Shown: positions 9,590-17,888 of the stretch, in pieces
Layout: every line of letters starts with the position of its first letter
Position numbering within the stretch: the stretch's first letter is position 1
Assembly (NCBI GenBank): GCA_028876495.1
Contig: JAGWRO010000091.1
Span: 1-64,000 of the forward strand
DNA: 64,000 nt
Source of the DNA: Bacteroidota bacterium
Lineage (GTDB): Bacteria > Bacteroidota > Bacteroidia > Chitinophagales > Chitinophagaceae
Reading direction: 5' to 3'
Notes under the pieces: generated by a model
Told to the model about the DNA's origin: nothing
What the model saw: only the letters and a program-made list of their open reading frames with translations
The model's database searches: none
Translations under genes and position numbers: made by a program

Positions 9590-10225
9590 ATGAACGAAGA
9601 AGCAAAAATACAGCTTTCATACCGCGAAATGGAATTGGTGAATAATACCGAATGGATTTTTACAAAACAATTAATAATAGAAAAAGTTTATCGGCTTTTA
9701 GGACAATTGCACAGCGATTTTAAAAAAATTGTCGATAAAGAAAAACGCTTTCTTCCTCCGGTATTACTAAATCCTGGAGGAAAAATTTCTAAAGGCGAAA
9801 ATTACCAGGGTCTTCCCTACGTCATACTTGACTATCCGGCGATTTTCAGTAAAGAAAAAAATTTCGCTATCAGAACGATGTTCTGGTGGGGAAATTTTTT
9901 TAGTATTTCTCTTCATCTTTCAGGTGAAAATTTTAAAAAGATCCCAAATTTTGCTGAGTCAATAGAATTTCTTAAAGAAAAAGACTTTGCAGTTTCAGTT
10001 AATGAAACTGAATGGCACCACCATTTTCATCCATCTAATTTTGTAAATGTTAATGAACTAAATGAGGATGAAATTAAAAGGCTGGCAGATAAAAACTTTT
10101 TAAAAATCGCAAAGAAAACAGAATTGACTGAATGGTATTCGGCCTCGAAATTTTTAAAAGAAACTTTTGAAGAGATTATTGAATTTATAAAACTTAGCTC
10201 CCCAGGCGGTGAAAAAGATCTTTAA
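9590..10225 (+). CDS. Uncharacterised cytosolic protein, 211 aa
   Basis: I do not recognise a family. The protein is rich in Lys and Glu, has no signal peptide or membrane segment, and has an aromatic centre (RTMFWWGNFF near residue 100) plus a TEWHHHFHP stretch with four His. An imperfect -7 box (TAAATTTC, 9578-9585) ends four bases before the ATG. The 3' end overlaps the convergent SRPBCC gene by 32 bp. Codon use looks like that of neighbouring genes, so it is likely real. Confidence 0.75.
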   Translation: MNEEAKIQLSYREMELVNNTEWIFTKQLIIEKVYRLLGQLHSDFKKIVDKEKRFLPPVLLNPGGKISKGENYQGLPYVILDYPAIFSKEKNFAIRTMFWWGNFFSISLHLSGENFKKIPNFAESIEFLKEKDFAVSVNETEWHHHFHPSNFVNVNELNEDEIKRLADKNFLKIAKKTELTEWYSASKFLKETFEEIIEFIKLSSPGGEKDL

Positions 10226-10574
10226 CCTGTGTTTCCCAAAGTTGGCTCTGATCTTTAATATCTTTCTTTTCTGCAAAATCATGAATCACCAAAATTGTTT
10301 GATTGGTTACTTCAGATCTTTCGATACTAAACTCAAAAAATTCATCTTTCGGGGAATTGAGCCAGTGAAATTTAATTGATTTATTTTCTTCCATTTCCAC
10401 TACCTGGGCTTCTTCTGCAGAACCAGACCATGAAAAACTGAAAACCCCATTTTCATCTTCTACCTTATCTGCAAACCATTCCTGTAGGCCGGAAGAAGTG
10501 GAAAGAAATTCAAACAAAATGGCAGGAGAACATCTTACCGGGTACTCAACAGTGTATTGTATTTTTTTACTCAT
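10194..10574 (-). CDS. SRPBCC/START-like domain protein (AHSA1-type)
   Basis: 126 residues, a single START-like domain. The opening YTVEYPVRCSPAILFEFLSTSSGLQEWFADKV and the later FSWSGSAEEAQVVEMEENKSIKFHW follow the AHSA1/SRPBCC pattern of a hydrophobic-cavity fold. Bacteroidetes genomes commonly hold this short form near rpoD. Ligand and function are unknown. The end overlaps the convergent 9590-10225 gene. Confidence 0.85.
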   Translation of the reverse strand: MSKKIQYTVEYPVRCSPAILFEFLSTSSGLQEWFADKVEDENGVFSFSWSGSAEEAQVVEMEENKSIKFHWLNSPKDEFFEFSIERSEVTNQTILVIHDFAEKKDIKDQSQLWETQVKDLFHRLGS

Positions 10575-10801
10575 CTTAATATTGATAAAGTCATTATCTG
10601 CAATAATAGAAAATAAATTAACTAACAGACCACATTTATCATTTTTTTTAGTAATTTATTTTAAAAAAAAGTATATTTTATACTTAAAAAGAAATAATAT
10701 TCTTTAACAACATACTTAAACCCGCCTAATTTACGTTTAGTACAGCATAAAACATTAAGAAGACAGAACTAACTCTTCGAACCACTTAAATTTATCTCTG
10801 T

Positions 10802-11677
10802 ATGAGTATGCGTCAATTAAGGATTTCTAAATCCATTACCAATCGTGAGAGTGAAAGTTTAGAAAAATATCTTCAGGAAATCGGAAGGGTTGAAATGATC
10901 AGCCCGGAAGAAGAAGTGCGATTAGCAAGACTGATTCGACAAGGCGATCAAAAAGCATTGGATAAACTTACCAAAGCTAATTTGCGTTTTGTGGTTTCTG
11001 TAGCCAAGCAATACCAAAACCAGGGGCTCACTCTTCCCGATCTTATCAATGAAGGAAACCTTGGGCTTATAAAAGCTGCACAACGTTTTGATGAAACACG
11101 TGGATTCAAATTTATTTCCTACGGAGTATGGTGGATAAGACAAAGTATTATGCAGGCGTTGGCAGAACAGGCCCGAATTGTAAGATTGCCTTTAAATAAA
11201 GTGGGATTAACGAAAAGGATCAGCCATGCATATTCCCACCTCGAACAGGAATTTGAACGGCCACCAAGTGTTGAAGAATTAGCAAGCTATCTTAATGTGG
11301 AAAGCGAAGAAGTAGCTGCTACAATGAATGTTGCGGCAAGGCACGTAAGTATGGATTCTCCATTAAGCGAAGGAGAAGAAAATACCCTGATGGATGTACT
11401 TGAAAACAGTAACGCTGATAGTGCCGATAAACAAATCATGTTCGATGATTCTTTGCGACAGGAAATTCAACGTTCATTATCGTTGCTTACGCCGCGTCAG
11501 AAAGAAGTGATCTGCTCTTTTTATGGAATAGGCATTGATGAACCGGTAAGCCTCGAAGATCTAGGATCAAGGTACGGCCTCACAAGAGAAAGAGTAAGAC
11601 AAATAAAAGATAAAGCCTTAAAAAAATTACAAACTTATTCAGGATCAAACCTGTTAAGAGATTACATGGGTGTGTAA
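10802..11677 (+). CDS. rpoD: RNA polymerase primary sigma factor (RpoD/SigA)
   Basis: 291 residues. Region 1.2 ([13 protein letters not shown]), region 2 with the core-binding and -10 recognition segment ([20 protein letters not shown], then [10 protein letters not shown]), region 3, and region 4 with its helix-turn-helix ([23 protein letters not shown]) are all present. The acidic region 1.1 of proteobacterial RpoD is missing, as is normal for the short Bacteroidetes primary sigma factor that reads TTTG/TAnnTTTG promoters. A near-consensus -7 box (TAAATTTA, 10787-10794) sits just before the ATG. Confidence 0.96.
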   Translation: MSMRQLRISKSITNRESESLEKYLQEIGRVEMISPEEEVRLARLIRQGDQKALDKLTKANLRFVVSVAKQYQNQGLTLPDLINEGNLGLIKAAQRFDETRGFKFISYGVWWIRQSIMQALAEQARIVRLPLNKVGLTKRISHAYSHLEQEFERPPSVEELASYLNVESEEVAATMNVAARHVSMDSPLSEGEENTLMDVLENSNADSADKQIMFDDSLRQEIQRSLSLLTPRQKEVICSFYGIGIDEPVSLEDLGSRYGLTRERVRQIKDKALKKLQTYSGSNLLRDYMGV

Positions 11678-11711
11678 AAATAGTTTTCTCATAATTGAAA
11701 GTTTAAGTTGG

Positions 11712-11743
11712 AGTGAACGTCTTAATTGGCGTTCACTTTTTTT
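11712..11743 (+). terminator. Rho-independent terminator of rpoD
   Basis: Perfect 8-bp stem AGTGAACG/CGTTCACT around a 10-base loop, followed by six T residues, 34 bp after the rpoD stop. Confidence 0.9.
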
Positions 11744-11813
11744 ATGGCGAACTAAAAACCAGTAAAATTTGTTGCTTTACTGCTGTATAAAGCTTGTGCT
11801 GCTTTCTTTATTT

Positions 11814-11821
11814 TACTTTTG
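11814..11821 (+). promoter_or_regulatory. -7 box of rimM (leaderless start likely)
   Basis: TACTTTTG matches TAnnTTTG exactly and ends 6 bp before the rimM ATG at 11828, so transcription would begin at or next to the start codon. No good TTTG is found at the -33 position. Confidence 0.6.
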
Positions 11822-11827
11822 CACCAT

Positions 11828-12349
11828 ATGAATGAATATTTTAAAATAGGAAAAATAGCAGCAACATTTGGAGTTGAGGGACAAATGGTTCTTCAACATA
11901 ATTTGGGTAAAAAAACTTCACTAAAAGGATTGGAAACCATTTTTATCGAAGAAAAAAATGATTCTTTTCTACCCTATTTCATCAGTGGAACTAAAATAAA
12001 AAACGATAAAGAAATATTTATTTCGCTGGAAGGGATTGAATCAAAAGAAGATGCACGGTTGCTGATTAAAAAAGAAGTGTGGCTTTCAGAAAATGATTTC
12101 AAAAAATTTGCCGCAAGCGCAGCGCCGATTTCTTTTCTGGGATTTATGGTAATTGACCATAAAGAAGAACTTGGCGAAGTGTTGGAAGTGATTGAACAAC
12201 CTCACCAGGTACTTTGCAGAATTATGGTTGGCGGAAAAGAAGTCCTTATTCCTCTTCATGAGGATTCACTTGAAAAAATTGATAAAAAAAACAGGCGGTT
12301 GTACGTAAATCTGCCTGACGGATTATTGGATATTTATAAAGATGCCTGA
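11828..12349 (+). CDS. rimM: Ribosome maturation factor RimM
   Basis: 173 residues from the ATG at 11828. An in-frame TTG nine bases upstream was set aside because it falls inside the -7 box. The N-terminal RimM barrel (YFKIGKIAATFGVEGQMVL) and the C-terminal PRC-like half (LGEVLEVIEQPHQVLCRIMVGGKEVLIPLHEDSLEKID) are both present. RimM assists late 30S assembly around the 16S 3' domain and binds S19. It is not next to rpsP here (rpsP is at 27.9 kb), unlike in proteobacteria. dinB follows after 30 bp. Confidence 0.93.
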   Translation: MNEYFKIGKIAATFGVEGQMVLQHNLGKKTSLKGLETIFIEEKNDSFLPYFISGTKIKNDKEIFISLEGIESKEDARLLIKKEVWLSENDFKKFAASAAPISFLGFMVIDHKEELGEVLEVIEQPHQVLCRIMVGGKEVLIPLHEDSLEKIDKKNRRLYVNLPDGLLDIYKDA

Positions 12350-12379
12350 TGAAAGGTAATTTGTAAATTTACATTCCTT

Positions 12380-13528
12380 ATGCCCGCTCCGTCAAATATT
12401 ATCGCTCATTTCGATCTCGATTCTTTCTTCGTTTCGGTAGAGATTTTGAAAGATCCTTCATTGAAAGGCAAACCGGTAATTGTGGGCGGACAAAATGAAA
12501 GAGGAATTGTAACCACATGCACTTATGAAGCGAGAAAATTTGGCGTTCATTCTGCTATGCCGATGAAAACAGCGATGCGCCTTTGCCCACAAGCCATCGT
12601 TGTTTCAGGAACTTACAGTGAATATTCAAAATACTCGCAATGGGTAACAGATATTATTGCATCAAAAGCGCCTTTGTTTGAAAAAGCATCCGTTGATGAA
12701 TTTTATATTGACCTACAGGGGATGGATAAATTTTTCAATCCATTGAAATGGACAATTGACTTAAGAAAATTAATTATGGAAGAAACGGGCCTTCCTATTT
12801 CTTTTGGAATCGCAAAAAATAAAATGGTGGCAAAAATGGCTACCAATGAAGCAAAACCTAATGGTTTTTTACAAGTTCCGTTAGGAAAAGAAAAAGAATT
12901 TCTGGCGCCACTGGAAGTAAATAAAATTCCGGGAGTGGGTGAACAGACTAATAAAATTCTGGAATATCATAAGATAAAACTGATCAGCGATATTCACAAA
13001 AGCACAGCCGAAAATTTTGAAAAGTTGTTAGGCAAATGGGGATATGATCTGTGGCATAGAGCACAGGGAACGCACACATCTGTAATTGCACAATACCGGG
13101 AAACCAAATCTATTTCAAAAGAAAATACTTTTATGGAAAATGTCACTGATGTAGAATTCTTGATGGGGGAAATAGTAAGAATGACAGAAACGATTTGTTT
13201 CAAATTAAGAAAAGAAGCAAAATCTGCAGCGTGTGTTACTATCAAAATAAGATATCCTGATTTTGAAACCACTTCACAACAAACCACCATTCCATACACT
13301 TCTGCAGATGATGAAATCATTCCTGTTGCAAAAGCATTATTTAATAAATTGTATAAAAAAGGAAAACCAATACGCTTACTGGGTGTTCGACTCAGCGATT
13401 TCAGCAATCAATCGGTGCAGGCAGATTTGTTTAATGATACAGAAAGAAAAAATACTTTGTACAAAGCTGTAGATGAAGTGAAAAACCGTTTTGGAAAAAG
13501 CAGCGTGGTAAGAGCTTCAGGAAAATAA
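12380..13528 (+). CDS. dinB: DNA polymerase IV (Y-family)
   Basis: 382 residues. The catalytic carboxylates are visible in HFDLDSFFVSVE near residue 10 and SVDEFYID near residue 105. The helix-hairpin-helix (KIPGVGEQTNKIL) and little-finger domain follow. The C-terminus is short and lacks an obvious QxxLF-type clamp motif, although QADLF occurs near the end and may serve. It performs error-prone bypass synthesis past DNA lesions. An imperfect -7 box (TAAATTTA, 12364-12371) precedes the ATG, so it may have its own near-leaderless transcript besides any read-through from rimM. Confidence 0.94.
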   Translation: MPAPSNIIAHFDLDSFFVSVEILKDPSLKGKPVIVGGQNERGIVTTCTYEARKFGVHSAMPMKTAMRLCPQAIVVSGTYSEYSKYSQWVTDIIASKAPLFEKASVDEFYIDLQGMDKFFNPLKWTIDLRKLIMEETGLPISFGIAKNKMVAKMATNEAKPNGFLQVPLGKEKEFLAPLEVNKIPGVGEQTNKILEYHKIKLISDIHKSTAENFEKLLGKWGYDLWHRAQGTHTSVIAQYRETKSISKENTFMENVTDVEFLMGEIVRMTETICFKLRKEAKSAACVTIKIRYPDFETTSQQTTIPYTSADDEIIPVAKALFNKLYKKGKPIRLLGVRLSDFSNQSVQADLFNDTERKNTLYKAVDEVKNRFGKSSVVRASGK

Positions 13529-13588
13529 GAATTTGAATTATTGGTTCGTTCACTACATTATCACATCTTCAAATTTTCAAATTAAACA

Positions 13589-14008
13589 CTATTCATCCAT
13601 CATATCCTGCAGCGTTTTAGTTTCAAGCACTTTCAAAGTCGCGTCTCTGGCTATCAGCATCATCTTCCTCATACCGCAGGTTTTTTCATCACAATCAATA
13701 CACTTTTCGTAAAAATTTAAACTTACGCAAGGAAGTAAAGCGATTGGGCCGTTAATAATCCTAATGACTGTTGCAAGGTTTAAATTTTTAGGCGAGACCT
13801 TTAAAGTATAGCCTCCTCCTTTGCCTTTTTTACTTTCAAGCATATCCGCCTTTTTCAGGTCATTAAGTATATGTTCCAGGAATTTTAAAGGAATTTTTTG
13901 CTGAATTGAGATTGTGGAAATTTTTACCGGCTCCTTTCCATAATTCTCTGCAAGGTGAACAAGGGCCCTGAAAGCGTATTGAGTTTTTTTTGAAAGCATT
14001 ATTGGCAA
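13589..14008 (-). CDS. Rrf2 family transcriptional regulator
   Basis: 139 residues. An N-terminal winged helix (KTQYAFRALVHLAENYG) is followed by the wing KKGKGGGYTL and the three-cysteine cluster CIDCDEKTC near residues 97-107, spaced as in IscR-like members that bind an Fe-S cluster. It is divergent from a 1-Cys peroxiredoxin gene, and a dyad overlaps the peroxiredoxin promoter. This suggests it senses redox or cluster status and controls its neighbour; that link is inferred from position. Confidence 0.9.
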   Translation of the reverse strand: MPIMLSKKTQYAFRALVHLAENYGKEPVKISTISIQQKIPLKFLEHILNDLKKADMLESKKGKGGGYTLKVSPKNLNLATVIRIINGPIALLPCVSLNFYEKCIDCDEKTCGMRKMMLIARDATLKVLETKTLQDMMDE

Positions 14009-14064
14009 CTATTTTGATAGAAGTAAAAATAAACTGAACCTACGACAAATTTATAAAATTAAGT

Positions 14065-14079
14065 CTACTAATTTTGTAG
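14065..14079. promoter_or_regulatory. Candidate Rrf2 operator
   Basis: The dyad CTACTAATTTTGTAG lies 7 bp upstream of the peroxiredoxin -7 box, with a second CCTAC half-site at 14039-14043 facing the GTAGG at 14076-14080. Position fits repression of the peroxiredoxin and possibly autoregulation of the divergent regulator. Confidence 0.5.
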
Positions 14080-14086
14080 GATAAGT

Positions 14087-14094
14087 TATATTTG
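14087..14094 (+). promoter_or_regulatory. -7 box of the peroxiredoxin gene
   Basis: TATATTTG, an exact TAnnTTTG match, about 33 bp before the ATG at 14128. Confidence 0.6.
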
Positions 14095-14127
14095 CAAAAA
14101 ATTTTTAATAAAAACCAATCAATCATC

Positions 14128-14763
14128 ATGAGTTTACAATTAGGCGACACCGCTCCTGATTTTACAGCGGAAACAACAGAAGGAAAAATTAATTTTTACG
14201 ATTATCTTGGCGACAGTTGGGGTATTCTCTTTTCTCACCCTGCAGATTATACACCAGTGTGTACTACAGAATTAGGAAGAACGGCAGCATTAAAAAAAGA
14301 ATTTGAAAAAAGAAATACCAAAGTACTTGCAGTAAGTGTAGATCCATTAAATCAACACATGGGATGGAAAAATGACATCAATGAAACACAGAATGTAAAT
14401 GTTGATTTTCCTATCATTGCTGATGAAGATAAAACAGTAGCTAATCTTTACGGAATGCTTCATCCGAATGCTTCAGCAACCACCACCGTACGTTCATTAT
14501 TCATTATCGGGCCCGACAAAAAAGTTAAGTTGATGATTGTTTACCCGGCATCTACCGGAAGAAATTTTAATGAAGTATTAAGAGTTCTTGATTCATTACA
14601 ACTTACTTCAAATTACAGTGTATCAACTCCTGCAGACTGGAAGGAAGGCGAAGATGTAATTGTCGCAACAACCATAAGCACTGAAGATGCTAAGAAAAAA
14701 TTCCCGAAAGGTGTAAGAGAAGTGAAGTCGTATTTGCGGTATACGCCACAACCGAATTTATAA
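14128..14763 (+). CDS. 1-Cys peroxiredoxin (Prx6/AhpC-TSA family)
   Basis: 211 residues from the ATG at 14128; a TTG 36 bases upstream overlaps the -7 box and was rejected. The peroxidatic cysteine is C45 in HPADYTPVCTTELG. The long C-terminal domain (residues about 160-211, ending YLRYTPQPNL) and lack of a resolving Cys place it in the Prx6 branch. It reduces peroxides in the cytosol. The divergent Rrf2 gene and the dyad at 14065-14079 suggest oxidative or sulfur-linked control. Confidence 0.93.
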   Translation: MSLQLGDTAPDFTAETTEGKINFYDYLGDSWGILFSHPADYTPVCTTELGRTAALKKEFEKRNTKVLAVSVDPLNQHMGWKNDINETQNVNVDFPIIADEDKTVANLYGMLHPNASATTTVRSLFIIGPDKKVKLMIVYPASTGRNFNEVLRVLDSLQLTSNYSVSTPADWKEGEDVIVATTISTEDAKKKFPKGVREVKSYLRYTPQPNL

Positions 14764-14785
14764 AATAACTGCATTGATATGTTTT

Positions 14786-14819
14786 AAGGATATGGTGGTA
14801 ACCACTGTATCCTTTTTTT
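14786..14819 (+). terminator. Rho-independent terminator of the peroxiredoxin gene
   Basis: AAGGATA and TATCCTT arms (14786-14792, 14808-14814) enclose an inner GGTGG/CCAC pairing and are followed by seven T. It abuts the convergent pseudouridine synthase gene. Confidence 0.8.
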
Positions 14820-15546
14820 ATTCAACAGCTTTCCTGTTCTTTTTCAATTGCTGTAAAAGCGCTTTCATATCTTTTGGCAAAGGCGCTTCAATAAAAAAAT
14901 CCTTCTGGTTAATATCTTTAAAATGCAAACTAAATGAATGCAATGCCAGCCTGCTTACAATCGGTCGTTCTTCCAGTTCGTTCTGGCTTAGTTTATACTT
15001 TTTTTTGAATGAAGAAAGAAGAACTGGTTTGCCATCTCCATATACTTCATCACAAAGAATTGGATGACCAAGTGATTTTGTGTGAACCCTTATCTGGTGG
15101 GTTCTTCCGCTTTGTATTTCAAACTGAACCAGAGAATAAATCCCATAATCTTCCAGGACTTCATAATTCGTTAAGGATGGCTTTCCTTTTTTATTGATCG
15201 TCATCATTCCTTTTTTTACGGGATGCTCTGCTATCGGTTCATTTATCGAACCTTTTTTGTCAGGCATGCTACCCCGAACAATTCCTATATAGAGCTTTTT
15301 AATATTTCTTTGTTCAAATAGTTGAGAAAGATATTTATGAGTCGCTTCGTTTTTTGCAAAAAGGATTAAGCCACTCGTATCACGGTCGAGCCTGTGAACA
15401 ATAAAAACTTTCCCGTACTTCTGATTTAAAATTTTGTACAATGATAATTGTGTGTCATCATGCCTATCTGGGATGGTAAGCATTCCGGCTTCTTTGTTTA
15501 CTGCAATAAAATCATCATTTTCAAATACAATGGTAACTCCTTTCAA
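14818..15546 (-). CDS. RluA family pseudouridine synthase
   Basis: 242 residues, without an S4 domain. The catalytic motif HRLDRDTSGLILFAKN with its Asp lies near residue 55, followed by the RluA-type signatures SGRTHQIRVHTKSLGHPILCDEVYG. It isomerises specific uridines in rRNA or tRNA; the target base cannot be read from sequence. It starts 6 bp after the stop of the RsuA-type gene, so the two modification enzymes are probably co-transcribed. Confidence 0.92.
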   Translation of the reverse strand: MKGVTIVFENDDFIAVNKEAGMLTIPDRHDDTQLSLYKILNQKYGKVFIVHRLDRDTSGLILFAKNEATHKYLSQLFEQRNIKKLYIGIVRGSMPDKKGSINEPIAEHPVKKGMMTINKKGKPSLTNYEVLEDYGIYSLVQFEIQSGRTHQIRVHTKSLGHPILCDEVYGDGKPVLLSSFKKKYKLSQNELEERPIVSRLALHSFSLHFKDINQKDFFIEAPLPKDMKALLQQLKKNRKAVE

Positions 15547-15552
15547 AACAAA

Positions 15553-16608
15553 TTATTTTTTCTCCGAAGAATTAGGTTTGATAGCTTTTTTGTTATTCCC
15601 CGCGCCGCTTATGTTTTTCTGCTTATTCATGTATTTTAATAGCCGAATTTCCTTTTCACCCAGGTAACGCCATTTGCCGCGTTCCACATTTTTTTTGGTA
15701 AGATTTGCATACATCACCCGGTCAAGTCCTTTCACATCGTAACCCAAATGTTCAAATATTCTACGAACAATTCTGTTACGACCGCTGTGCAATTCAATGC
15801 CGATAACCGACTTATCTTTCGAATCTGCATATGCCAAAGAATCTGCAAAAATTTCACCGTCTTCCAGTTTTATTCCGTTCAATATCTTTTCAAAATCAAC
15901 TTTCGTTAACGGTTTATCCAATTTCACTTCATACACTTTTTTTACATTAAAACTGGGATGAGTTAATTCCTGCGTAAGCGCGCCGTCATTGGTTAAAAGC
16001 AAAACACCGGAGGTATTCCTGTCAAGCCTTCCAATAGGATAAATTCGTTGATCAGTAGCGTTTTTAGTAAGTTGTAAAACTGTTTTCCTGTTTTGGGGAT
16101 CATCTGTGGTGGTGATATAATCCTTCGGTTTGTTCAATAAAATGTAAACAAGATTTTTCGTGACAAATAATTTTTTACCATTATAAATCACCTCGTCTTT
16201 TTCATTCACTTTAAATGCAGGTTGTGTAACAATCTTTTTATTCACGGCAACTTTTCCATCGATAATTAATTGAACCGCGTCACGCCTTGACGTAACACCA
16301 CAATGAGCCAGGTATTTATTCAGAGGCATTTCTGCAAGAGCAGACTTAGTTTTAACTTCAGCAGTAAACGAACTTTTTTGAGGTGTTTCTGTTTTATGCT
16401 GAGGATATTTTTGTCTTTTATTGGATTTCTTTTCAGGTACCGGCTTGTTTTCAAAACCCTTTGTTCGTGCGGCACGTTTTTCCTGGAAATGTTTTTCTAT
16501 ATCCGCAGCTCTTTGTTTTTTGGCTTTTTTCTTATCCTGCTTATGCTTTTCTTTTATTGCAGCATTGTTTTTCGGATTAATAAATTTCTGGAAAGGTTGT
16601 TGGCTCAT
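15553..16608 (-). CDS. RsuA/RluB-type pseudouridine synthase with long basic N-terminal tail
   Basis: 351 residues. The first 90 or so are very rich in Lys, Arg, Gln and Glu (KHKQDKKKAKKQRAADIEKH) and look disordered. An S4 RNA-binding domain follows (LNKYLAHCGVTSRRDAVQLI), then the catalytic domain with GRLDRNTSGVLLLTNDG and HSGRNRIVRRIFEHLGY. The family modifies 16S or 23S rRNA uridines. The tail presumably adds non-specific RNA affinity. It is first in a two-gene operon with the RluA-type enzyme. Confidence 0.92.
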   Translation of the reverse strand: MSQQPFQKFINPKNNAAIKEKHKQDKKKAKKQRAADIEKHFQEKRAARTKGFENKPVPEKKSNKRQKYPQHKTETPQKSSFTAEVKTKSALAEMPLNKYLAHCGVTSRRDAVQLIIDGKVAVNKKIVTQPAFKVNEKDEVIYNGKKLFVTKNLVYILLNKPKDYITTTDDPQNRKTVLQLTKNATDQRIYPIGRLDRNTSGVLLLTNDGALTQELTHPSFNVKKVYEVKLDKPLTKVDFEKILNGIKLEDGEIFADSLAYADSKDKSVIGIELHSGRNRIVRRIFEHLGYDVKGLDRVMYANLTKKNVERGKWRYLGEKEIRLLKYMNKQKNISGAGNNKKAIKPNSSEKK

Positions 16609-16724
16609 TGAGAATTGATTTGCTGTTTTTTCAACAGTAATGAAATAATGGCGGCAAAGTTAAATCAAAAGAAATGACCATTACCTGATTTACAATTTTA
16701 TTATACTTAGTTGTTTTGTATCCC

Positions 16725-16732
16725 TAAATTTG
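16725..16732 (+). promoter_or_regulatory. -7 box of nagA
   Basis: TAAATTTG, exact TAnnTTTG match, 46 bp upstream of the chosen nagA ATG. The -33 element is not evident. Confidence 0.5.
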
Positions 16733-16778
16733 AAGGGAATAGATTTCAGTAACGAATTTGCTTAAAAAAGAAAGAAAC

Positions 16779-17888
16779 ATGTTAACGGCTTTTATCAATT
16801 CCACCATTTATACCGGCAAAGAAAAATTGGAGGGAAAAACGCTTGTAATAGAAGATGATAAAATAAAGGAAATCACGGAAAACGATGCCGTTCCGGCAAG
16901 CGTTGAGAAAATTGACTGTAACGGTTTAGTGATCGCGCCGGGCTTAATTGATTTACAGATTTACGGCGGTGGTGGATATTTGTTTTCCAATAAACCTTCT
17001 GCTGTAGCTTTAAAAGCAATGACAGAAGCTCTTTTGAAGGAAGGCACCACCGGTTTTTGTCCCACTCTTGCTACCAATTCAATGGAAATTTTTCATGAAG
17101 CAATAAAAGTGGTAAAAGAACATCCACATTCTGCGGTGCTGGGTTTACATTTGGAAGGGCCTTACATAAATCCCGTAAAACGAGGCGCGCATATAACGGA
17201 ATACATCAAACGGCCAGAGAAAAAGGAAGTTGAAGAATTATTAAAAAAAGCAGATGGTGTTATAAAAATCATGACGCTTGCACCGGAAATGTGTGACCCT
17301 GGAATTATTAAATTATTAAAAGATAACGGCGTGATTGTTTCTGCAGGTCACAGCAATGCCACTTTTGAAGAAGCGATAGAAAGTTACAAAAAAGGCATTA
17401 CCACCAACACGCATTTATTTAATGCAATGTCGTCTAACCATCACCGTGGTACAGGATTGCCGGGTGCCGTTTATCTTTCGAAAAATGTATATGCAAGCAT
17501 CATTGCTGATGGAATCCATGTGGATTTTAACACCTTAAAGATCAGCAAACAGATAATGAAAGAAAGATTGTTCCTGATAACAGACGCGGTAGAAGAAAAC
17601 AAGGAAGGTGCTTATGTTCATGTAAAACAAAAAGACCGCTTTACTTTGCCCGACGGAACATTATCCGGTTCGATGCTTACGATGCTTAGTGCTGTAAAAA
17701 ATTGTGTTGAACATGCTGAAATCCCCTTGGACGAAGCGCTGAGGATGGCTTCAACTTATCCGGCAAAAGTAATGAGCCTGGATGATCGCGGAAAAATAAA
17801 ACCCGGACTAAAAGCCAACCTGACCATCTTTTCTAAAGATTTTCAACCCAAATTTACCGTACTGGATGGCAAAATTATCAATGCATGA
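16779..17888 (+). CDS. nagA: N-acetylglucosamine-6-phosphate deacetylase
   Basis: 369 residues from the ATG at 16779, which has an A/G-rich leader; an in-frame TTG at 16758 is less likely. An amidohydrolase fold is shown by GLIDLQIYGGGGY, the metal-binding LHLEGPYINPVKRGAH, the two later His ligands in VSAGHSNA and NTHLFNAMSSNHHR, and catalytic Asp in LITDAVE. It removes acetate from GlcNAc-6-P in amino-sugar catabolism or wall recycling. Its stop codon overlaps the start of the GH9 gene (ATGA), so the two are translationally coupled. Confidence 0.94.
   Translation: MLTAFINSTIYTGKEKLEGKTLVIEDDKIKEITENDAVPASVEKIDCNGLVIAPGLIDLQIYGGGGYLFSNKPSAVALKAMTEALLKEGTTGFCPTLATNSMEIFHEAIKVVKEHPHSAVLGLHLEGPYINPVKRGAHITEYIKRPEKKEVEELLKKADGVIKIMTLAPEMCDPGIIKLLKDNGVIVSAGHSNATFEEAIESYKKGITTNTHLFNAMSSNHHRGTGLPGAVYLSKNVYASIIADGIHVDFNTLKISKQIMKERLFLITDAVEENKEGAYVHVKQKDRFTLPDGTLSGSMLTMLSAVKNCVEHAEIPLDEALRMASTYPAKVMSLDDRGKIKPGLKANLTIFSKDFQPKFTVLDGKIINA

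Noticed and set aside
11819-11827. Upstream TTG start of rimM giving three extra residues
   Set aside because: The TTG is part of the -7 promoter box, so it would not be transcribed.
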